Assembly (NCBI GenBank): GCA_018698795.1
Contig: JABIPG010000028.1
Span: 1 to 49,770 of the forward strand
Direction: 5' to 3'
DNA: 49,770 nucleotides
Source of the DNA: Rhodospirillaceae bacterium
GTDB lineage: Bacteria > Pseudomonadota > Alphaproteobacteria > Rhodospirillales > Casp-alpha2
A program made the translations under genes and the position numbers. Position 1 is the first letter of the stretch. Each line of letters starts with the position of its first letter. Of this stretch, positions 44,304 to 49,770 are shown one piece after another. A model generated the notes under the pieces. That model was given only the letters and a program-made list of their open reading frames with translations. It was not told the DNA's origin and did not search any database.

Positions 44304-45560
44304 ATGATGAGTATTGCTTCCGGTCCCCTTGAACGTCGCACGAGTGTCGGTGTGCGTATTGGCCATGTGGTCGTCGGCGGCGGTGCACCGATCGTCGTGC
44401 AGTCCATGACCAACACCGATACTGCCGATGCCGATGGCACCGCCAAGCAGGTCGCGGATTTGGCCCGTGCCGGGTCTGAACTGGTGCGCATTACGGTGGA
44501 TCGTGACGAGGCCGCCGCTGCCGTGCCGCATATTCGCGACGCCCTGGATAAAATGGGCGTCAACGTGCCGCTAGTGGGAGATTTTCATTACATCGGGCAC
44601 AAGTTGTTGAGCGACCACCCGGCCTGCGCCGAGGCTTTGGCCAAGTATCGGATCAATCCTGGTAACGTCGGTCATCGTGCGAAGCGTGACAGCCAATTCT
44701 CGACAATGATTGAAACCGCGCTGAAGTACGCCAAGCCAGTGCGCATCGGCGTCAATTGGGGCAGCCTGGACCAAGACCTGGCAATCGAGATGATGGACGC
44801 CAACGCCAAGTTGGCGGCGCCTCGCGATGCCGCCGAGGTGACCCGCGACGCCCTGATCCAATCGGCCGTCGGTAGCGCCGAGCGCGCCGAGGAATTGGGT
44901 ATGGGCCGCGATAAAATTATTCTTTCGGCCAAGGTTAGTGATGTGCAGGCGCTGATCGCCGTATACCGGGGCCTGGCTCAGCGCGGCGACTATGCGCTGC
45001 ACCTGGGCCTGACCGAAGCCGGCATGGGTTCTAAGGGTATTGTCGCGTCTGTGGCGGGTATGGGGGTGCTTTTACAGGAAGGCATCGGCGATACCATCCG
45101 TGTGTCACTGACGCCTGAGCCCGGCGGCGACCGTACCCGCGAGGTGATCGTCGCGCAGGAAATTCTGCAAACCATGGGGATGCGCGCTTTCGTGCCGCTG
45201 GTGACGGCGTGTCCCGGTTGCGGGCGCACCACATCGACGGTGTTTCAAGAATTGGCGGACCGCATCCAGAGTTTCATCCGCGCGGAAATGCCGAGTTGGC
45301 AGGCGCGTTATCCGGGCGTCGAGGAAATGAGCGTCGCGGTCATGGGCTGCATCGTCAATGGCCCGGGCGAGAGCAAACACGCCGATATCGGCATCAGCTT
45401 GCCGGGAACCGGCGAGCAGCCGGCGGCGCCGGTGTTCATCGATGGCGAGAAGCGCATGACACTGCGTGGCGCCAACATCGCTGAAGAATTTCAAAGCATC
45501 GTCGAAGACTACGTGGCCCGGCGCTACGGCGGCGAAGACACATCCAACGCAGCTCAATAG
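44304..45560 (+). CDS. ispG: 4-hydroxy-3-methylbut-2-enyl diphosphate synthase (IspG/GcpE)
   Basis: 418 residues. Iron-sulfur enzyme of the MEP isoprenoid pathway, converting MEcPP to HMBPP. The TIM-barrel opening [38 protein letters not shown] is diagnostic. Three [4Fe-4S] ligands: Cys303 and Cys306 ([18 protein letters not shown]) and Cys349 ([19 protein letters not shown]). The bacterial form lacks the plant/Chlamydia insert. GGCGGAGAGG gives the ribosome site, with ATG at 44304 or 44307. It lies 13 bases from hisS. Confidence 0.97.
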   Translation: MMSIASGPLERRTSVGVRIGHVVVGGGAPIVVQSMTNTDTADADGTAKQVADLARAGSELVRITVDRDEAAAAVPHIRDALDKMGVNVPLVGDFHYIGHKLLSDHPACAEALAKYRINPGNVGHRAKRDSQFSTMIETALKYAKPVRIGVNWGSLDQDLAIEMMDANAKLAAPRDAAEVTRDALIQSAVGSAERAEELGMGRDKIILSAKVSDVQALIAVYRGLAQRGDYALHLGLTEAGMGSKGIVASVAGMGVLLQEGIGDTIRVSLTPEPGGDRTREVIVAQEILQTMGMRAFVPLVTACPGCGRTTSTVFQELADRIQSFIRAEMPSWQARYPGVEEMSVAVMGCIVNGPGESKHADIGISLPGTGEQPAAPVFIDGEKRMTLRGANIAEEFQSIVEDYVARRYGGEDTSNAAQ

Positions 45561-45573
45561 AAAGGCGCACCCG

Positions 45574-46821
45574 ATGTCCACATTCCAGCCGGTGCGCGGC
45601 ACCCACGATTTGCTGCCCGATGATTTCCGTCAACACAAGTGGGTGACGGATACGGCGCAGGAAATCGCCGAGCGTTACGGTTTCGACGAGATGACGCCGC
45701 CGGTGTTTGAATTCACACCAGTGTTTGCGCGTACTATGGGTGAAACCTCCGACGTGGTCACCAAGGAGATGTACACCTTCCCCGATCGTTCCGGCGACGA
45801 AGAAATGACGCTGCGGCCCGAGTTCACCGCCGGCATCTGCCGCGCGTTCGTTTCCAATGCACTGTACGATCAGGCACCCTTCAAGGTGTTCGCGCGTGGG
45901 CCGTTGTTCCGCTATGAGCGCCCGCAGAAAGGTCGCCAGCGCCAGTTCCACCAGATCGACGTTGAGATCATCGGCGTTCCGGGTCCGCAGGCCGATATCG
46001 AGGTGCTGTCGGTCGGTCGGCAGATACTGGAAAGCTTGGGCGTTGCCCAAGATTGTAAATTGCTGCTCAACACGCTGGGCGATCCCGAATGCCGGGCGCA
46101 ATACCGCGACATTTTGGTTGCGCACCTGGAGCCCTTCAAATCGGAGCTCTCGCAAGACAGTCAAGCACGGCTCTACCGCAACCCCATGCGGGTGTTCGAC
46201 TCCAAGTCCGAACGCGACCAGGAAATTGTCGCCGATGCGCCGGTGTTGAAAGATCATCTGAACGACACCTCGAAGGCTTTCTTCGATGAGGTCTGCGAAG
46301 GGTTGGCGCGCCTCGGTATTGAATTCACCATTGAGCCCGGCCTCGTTCGCGGCCTCGATTATTACACCCACACAGCGTTCGAGTTCGTGACCGAAACCTT
46401 GGGTGCGCAAGGGGCCGTGATTGCCGGCGGTCGCTACGACGGTTTGATCGAGCAACTGGGGGGGCGCCCGACACCGGGTATCGGCTGGGCCGGCGGGGTT
46501 GAGCGACTGGCGATGATGGCCGGTGCCGTGAAAGCACGCCGCCGTCCGCTTGCCATGGTGCCCATGGGCGCGGATGCTGCCGCTCAGGCCATGGTGATCG
46601 CCCAGGATTTGCGCCAAGCCGGTTATATGGTCGAGATGGGCTATTCCGGCAATATGAAGCGCCGTCTGGCGCGGGCCAACAAGGCCAATGCCCGTGTGGC
46701 ATTGCTGTTGGGCGATGATGAACTGGCCAAGGGTGTGGCCACTGTCCGAGACATGGAGACGGGCGAGCAGACGGAGGCGCCGCTGGCTTCCCTCGCCGAA
46801 TATCTCGCCCAGTACCGTTAG
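45574..46821 (+). CDS. hisS: Histidyl-tRNA synthetase
   Basis: 415 residues from the ATG at 45574 (AAAGG upstream). Class II synthetase: motif 1 in FQPVRGTHDLLPDDF and EFTPVFARTMGETSDVVTKEMYTF, motif 2 LRPEFTAGICRAFVSN...FKVFARGPLFRYERPQKGRQRQFHQIDVEIIG, histidine-specific loops GLVRGLDYYTHTAFEF, motif 3 GGRYDGLIEQLGG and TPGIGWAGGVERL, and a C-terminal anticodon-binding domain from about residue 325. Cytoplasmic. It precedes hemA by nine bases in an unbroken series of translation and tetrapyrrole genes. Confidence 0.97.
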   Translation: MSTFQPVRGTHDLLPDDFRQHKWVTDTAQEIAERYGFDEMTPPVFEFTPVFARTMGETSDVVTKEMYTFPDRSGDEEMTLRPEFTAGICRAFVSNALYDQAPFKVFARGPLFRYERPQKGRQRQFHQIDVEIIGVPGPQADIEVLSVGRQILESLGVAQDCKLLLNTLGDPECRAQYRDILVAHLEPFKSELSQDSQARLYRNPMRVFDSKSERDQEIVADAPVLKDHLNDTSKAFFDEVCEGLARLGIEFTIEPGLVRGLDYYTHTAFEFVTETLGAQGAVIAGGRYDGLIEQLGGRPTPGIGWAGGVERLAMMAGAVKARRRPLAMVPMGADAAAQAMVIAQDLRQAGYMVEMGYSGNMKRRLARANKANARVALLLGDDELAKGVATVRDMETGEQTEAPLASLAEYLAQYR

Positions 46822-46830
46822 CGAGGTCAT

Positions 46831-48117
46831 GTGAGCGAACCCGCCGGCATCCGCCGCCGGCCGCTCGTGGTCGGCGCTAATCATCGCACAAGTTCGCTTG
46901 GGCTGCGCGACCGCTTGTTCGTCGAGGATGCGCTGGTGCCGACGTTTTTGGCCGGGTTGCGTGAGCGCGGCATCGACCAAGCGCTGGTGCTGTCGACGTG
47001 TGACCGGGTCGAGGTGCAGTCCGTCGATAACGGTGAGGGGTCTGCCGAGATCATCCTGAGTGCGCTGGCCCGGCACGGCGGCGTGGCATTGGAGGAATTG
47101 CGCACACAAAGCTACACCCTGAGCGATGCCCACGCCGTCGACCATGTGTTTCGAGTTGCGGCCTCCTTGGACAGTCTGGTGATCGGCGAGCCGCAAGTGC
47201 TAGGGCAACTCAAGGCGGCGCACCGTCTCGCACGGGATGCAGGCATGACAGGCGCTGAGTTGGAAGCCTTGGTGCAGGCTGCCTTCAACGTGGCCAAGCA
47301 GGTGCGGACTGATACCGCTGTCGGCGAAGGGCCGGTCTCGATCGCGGCGGTTGCCGTGCAGGTGGCCGGCGATCTGCACGGGGATTTGTCGGAGCGCCGC
47401 GCTTTGTTGATCGGTGCAGGCGAAATGGGGCAGTTGGTCGGCGAGCATATGCTGGCGGCGGGGCTCGGTTATTTAGCGGTAACGCATCCGATAGAGGCAC
47501 GGGCCGACCCCCTGGCGCGTGCGCTCGATTGCCACCGTGTGACGTTCGATGCCTTGGCCGAGCAGATGGCCGAGGCTGATATCGTGTTGGCAGCACTTGG
47601 TCGTCGCGAGCCCGTGTTGGCGGCGGACATGATTCATGCAGCGCTCCGAAAGCGCCGCTATCGACCGGTGTTCGTGGTCGATTTGGCGGTGCCGGGGGAT
47701 GTGGATCCGGCGGTCAATCGGATCGACGATGCTTTTTTGTATGACATCCAGGATCTCGAGCGGCTGGCGACGGAAAGCCATGCCAAACGCCAATCGGAAG
47801 CCGAAGCCGGGCGGCGCATCGTTGCCGACGCGGTGGCGGGGTTCATGGCCGGTCGCGCGGCGCGCGCAGCAGTGCCTGCGGTGACACAGTTCCGCGCCTG
47901 GGCGGAAGGATTGCGCAAACAAGCCCTTGTGGAAGCTTCGGGCGACGCGGAGAAGGCGACGCGGTTGCTGCTCGGCAGATTGCTGCATGACCCCAGCGTT
48001 GCCATGAAAAAGGCCGCGCAAGACGATGGCGGAGAGTTGATTTTATTGGAGCAGGCCTTGCGCCGCCTATTTGCTCTGGAGCCGGATTTGGAAGACGAAA
48101 AGGACGATGCAAAGTGA
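46831..48117 (+). CDS. hemA: Glutamyl-tRNA reductase
   Basis: 428 residues. It reduces Glu-tRNA to glutamate-1-semialdehyde, the first step of the C5 haem pathway. Features: [18 protein letters not shown] at 13-30, nucleophile Cys57 ([12 protein letters not shown]), [28 protein letters not shown], and the NADPH fold [17 protein letters not shown]. The start is the GTG at 46831 with GAGGT close by. Most alphaproteobacteria make aminolaevulinate by the C4 enzyme (ALA synthase, also called hemA), so a C5-type gene here is noteworthy, though known in some lineages. It overlaps prfA as GTGA. Confidence 0.95.
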   Translation: MSEPAGIRRRPLVVGANHRTSSLGLRDRLFVEDALVPTFLAGLRERGIDQALVLSTCDRVEVQSVDNGEGSAEIILSALARHGGVALEELRTQSYTLSDAHAVDHVFRVAASLDSLVIGEPQVLGQLKAAHRLARDAGMTGAELEALVQAAFNVAKQVRTDTAVGEGPVSIAAVAVQVAGDLHGDLSERRALLIGAGEMGQLVGEHMLAAGLGYLAVTHPIEARADPLARALDCHRVTFDALAEQMAEADIVLAALGRREPVLAADMIHAALRKRRYRPVFVVDLAVPGDVDPAVNRIDDAFLYDIQDLERLATESHAKRQSEAEAGRRIVADAVAGFMAGRAARAAVPAVTQFRAWAEGLRKQALVEASGDAEKATRLLLGRLLHDPSVAMKKAAQDDGGELILLEQALRRLFALEPDLEDEKDDAK

Positions 48118-49184
48118 GTTTTGACCAAAACCTGGACCGGGTGTTGAACCGGCACGAAGAATTGCAGGCCTTGATGTCGACCGATCCGATGCCGGCAGCA
48201 GACGAGTTCACCCGTCTTTCGAAAGAGTACGCGGAACTGACGCCGGTGGTGGAGACCATCAACGAGTTGCGTGCCGCGCAATCGGAGCTCGATGATCTCG
48301 ACGCCATGTTGAGCGATGAAGAGGATGCGGAAATGCGCGCCATGGCGGAAGAGGAGCAGCGCGATTTGCAGACCCGCCTGCCGGAACTGGCGCGCAAGGT
48401 TCAGCTTATGTTGCTGCCCAAGGACGAAGCCGATTCGAAAAATGCGATTTTGGAGGTCCGTGCCGGTACCGGCGGCGACGAAGCGGGTCTCTTCGCGGCT
48501 GATCTGTTTCGCATGTATCAGCGTTTCGCCGAAAATCGCAAATGGAAGTTCGAAGTGATGAGCGTGTCCGAAACCGGCATCGGCGGCTACAAGGAAGCGG
48601 TGGCATCGGTGTCGGGGACCGACGTGTTTCAGCGACTCAAGTTTGAATCCGGTGTGCATCGCGTGCAGCGGGTGCCGGTGACGGAATCAGGCGGACGTAT
48701 TCACACCTCCGCCGCCACCGTGGCGGTGATGCCCGAAGCCGAAGAGGTGGACGTGCAAATTGAAGACAAGGACCTGCGTATCGATGTCTTTCGGGCGTCT
48801 GGGCCTGGGGGGCAGTCGGTCAACACGACCGATTCCGCAGTGCGCATCACTCACTTGCCGACGGGTATCGTGGTTTCCCAACAAGATGAGAAATCCCAGC
48901 ATAAAAACAAAGCCAAGGCGATGCGGGTTTTGCGCGCCAGATTGTATGACCGCGAACGCGAACTGTTGGACGCCGAACGCGCCCAGACCCGCAAAAGCCA
49001 GGTCGGTTCGGGCGACCGTTCGGAGCGGATACGAACCTATAACTTCCCCGAACGCCGCGTCACCGACCACCGCATCAACTTGACCTTGCATCAGTTGGAG
49101 AAGGTTTTAGGCGGCGAATTGGATGAGTTTATCGACGCGCTGTTGTCCGAGGATCAGGCGCGACTATTGGCTGAGCTGGCATGA
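48114..49184 (+). CDS. prfA: Peptide chain release factor 1
   Basis: 356 residues. Recognises UAA and UAG and triggers peptide release. The codon-reading motif Pro188-Val-Thr190 ([14 protein letters not shown]) marks RF1, not RF2. The catalytic GGQ is at 232-234 ([23 protein letters not shown]). [30 protein letters not shown]-type sequence ends the core. No frameshift site, as expected for RF1. It starts at the GTG at 48114, overlapping the hemA stop, and its stop overlaps the ATG of prmC, the enzyme that methylates the GGQ glutamine. Confidence 0.97.
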   Translation: MSFDQNLDRVLNRHEELQALMSTDPMPAADEFTRLSKEYAELTPVVETINELRAAQSELDDLDAMLSDEEDAEMRAMAEEEQRDLQTRLPELARKVQLMLLPKDEADSKNAILEVRAGTGGDEAGLFAADLFRMYQRFAENRKWKFEVMSVSETGIGGYKEAVASVSGTDVFQRLKFESGVHRVQRVPVTESGGRIHTSAATVAVMPEAEEVDVQIEDKDLRIDVFRASGPGGQSVNTTDSAVRITHLPTGIVVSQQDEKSQHKNKAKAMRVLRARLYDRERELLDAERAQTRKSQVGSGDRSERIRTYNFPERRVTDHRINLTLHQLEKVLGGELDEFIDALLSEDQARLLAELA

Positions 49185-49770
49185 GCCGACATGCGCCCGG
49201 CAGTGTCGGGTTCATGCAAGATGCTGCGGCCCGTGTCTTCGCCGATGCCGGGATCGATACGCCGCGCCTTGATGCGCGGTTGATCATGGCGCATGGGTTA
49301 CAGCGCGACACGGGTTGGCTTATCGGCTATCCGGAAGCGGAATTGACGACGGCGCAATCTTCGCATTTGGAAGCTCTGATCTCACGTCGTGCGGCGCGGG
49401 AACCCTTGGCGTATATCTTGGGCCGGAAAGAGTTCTGGAGCTTGGAATTCAAGGTCTCATCGGCGACGCTGATCCCGCGCCCGGATTCAGAAACCCTCGT
49501 AGAAGCCGTTTTGCAGCGCTTCGCCGACCGTGATGCGGCCCCCAGAGTGCTTGATCTCGGCACCGGTAGTGGTTGCTTGTTGTTGTCCATATTGCATGAA
49601 TTGCCGCGTGCGGTGGGTATTGGGGTGGACCGAAGTGCTGGTGCCTTGCGGGTGGCAGAAGACAATGCGGAAAGGCTTGGCCTTGCCCCCCGGTGCCGGT
49701 TTTTCGAGGGCAATTGGTTTTCCGCCCTGGACAACAGCGGCGTCGATCCATTTGATATCGTGTTGACCAA
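49181..49770 (+). CDS. prmC: Release factor glutamine methyltransferase (3' part cut by window edge)
   Basis: About 196 residues are visible from the ATG at 49181, which overlaps the prfA TGA (ATGA). PrmC methylates the GGQ glutamine of RF1 and RF2. The N-terminal helical domain ([19 protein letters not shown]) leads to [20 protein letters not shown], a signature of the family, then [14 protein letters not shown] and the SAM loop [21 protein letters not shown]. The window ends inside the catalytic NPPY motif (FDIVLTN...), so that motif cannot be confirmed here. Placement after prfA is the conserved arrangement. Confidence 0.95.
   Translation, partial: MSRHAPGSVGFMQDAAARVFADAGIDTPRLDARLIMAHGLQRDTGWLIGYPEAELTTAQSSHLEALISRRAAREPLAYILGRKEFWSLEFKVSSATLIPRPDSETLVEAVLQRFADRDAAPRVLDLGTGSGCLLLSILHELPRAVGIGVDRSAGALRVAEDNAERLGLAPRCRFFEGNWFSALDNSGVDPFDIVLT

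Noticed and set aside
45436-47196. 586-residue open frame on the minus strand opposite hisS and hemA
   Set aside because: It spans two strongly conserved plus-strand genes, has no recognisable domain and is rich in His/Arg/Gln as expected for an antisense frame of GC-rich codons.

Overview
The window looks like a chromosomal segment of a facultatively anaerobic alphaproteobacterium, most probably of Rhodospirillales/Magnetospirillum type. The evidence is gene content and order: an F1-ATPase operon with priA upstream, a grxC / nitrilase / DUF1178 / ubiG / lysC / ptsP / rodZ-like / ispG / hisS / hemA / prfA / prmC block, map next to radC, and a Thauera-type benzoyl-CoA reductase, which in alphaproteobacteria is known from Magnetospirillum. 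Coding density is high, GC is moderately high by eye, and many neighbours overlap by 1-4 bases. No rRNA, tRNA, CRISPR array, insertion sequence or phage module was seen.

Layout. 1-4135 (minus): atpA (cut by the left edge), atpH, priA. 4255-5970 (plus): DUF484 protein and XerC-type recombinase. 5983-8569 (minus): an operon of CSCG-motif permease, MFS transporter and small cupin, with a clear sigma70-like promoter carrying a palindrome in its spacer. 8702-9958 (minus): a second MFS exporter. 10212-13449 (plus): a complete tripartite tricarboxylate transporter, tctC-tctB-tctA, with an intercistronic stem-loop. 13573-15427 (plus): LysE-type exporter, small membrane protein, lipoprotein of unknown function.

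15471-20121 (minus) is the centrepiece: bcrC-bcrB-bcrA-bcrD, all four subunits of an ATP-dependent (class I) benzoyl-CoA reductase. Divergent from it lie a GNAT acetyltransferase and an Rrf2-family regulator with ATGA-coupled reading frames. They match the BadL/BadM pair that controls benzoyl-CoA reductase expression in Rhodopseudomonas palustris. An 18-bp palindrome covering a perfect TATAAT sits in the divergent intergenic region and is the obvious operator candidate. The other genes of the benzoyl-CoA pathway (ligase, ferredoxin, hydratase, dehydrogenase, hydrolase) are not in the window.

21501-28155: glutathione transferase, then radC-map-sfsA (minus), then an orphan periplasmic binding protein followed by a membrane hybrid histidine kinase. 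28158-29841: a BioC/NDUFAF5-like methyltransferase and a ComF-like phosphoribosyltransferase with interlocked divergent starts. 29918-33320 (plus): a compact four-gene unit (ChrR-like cupin, flavin amine oxidase, TauD/TfdA dioxygenase, zinc-ribbon methyltransferase) whose pathway I do not recognise. 33379-35769 (minus): a SulP anion transporter fused to STAS and universal-stress domains. 36056-49770: housekeeping genes for redox, amino-acid, ubiquinone, isoprenoid and haem synthesis, nitrogen PTS signalling and translation, ending inside prmC.

The segment also holds many short perfect tandem duplications, in leaders and inside genes, including tetrapeptide repeats at the N-termini of three unrelated enzymes.
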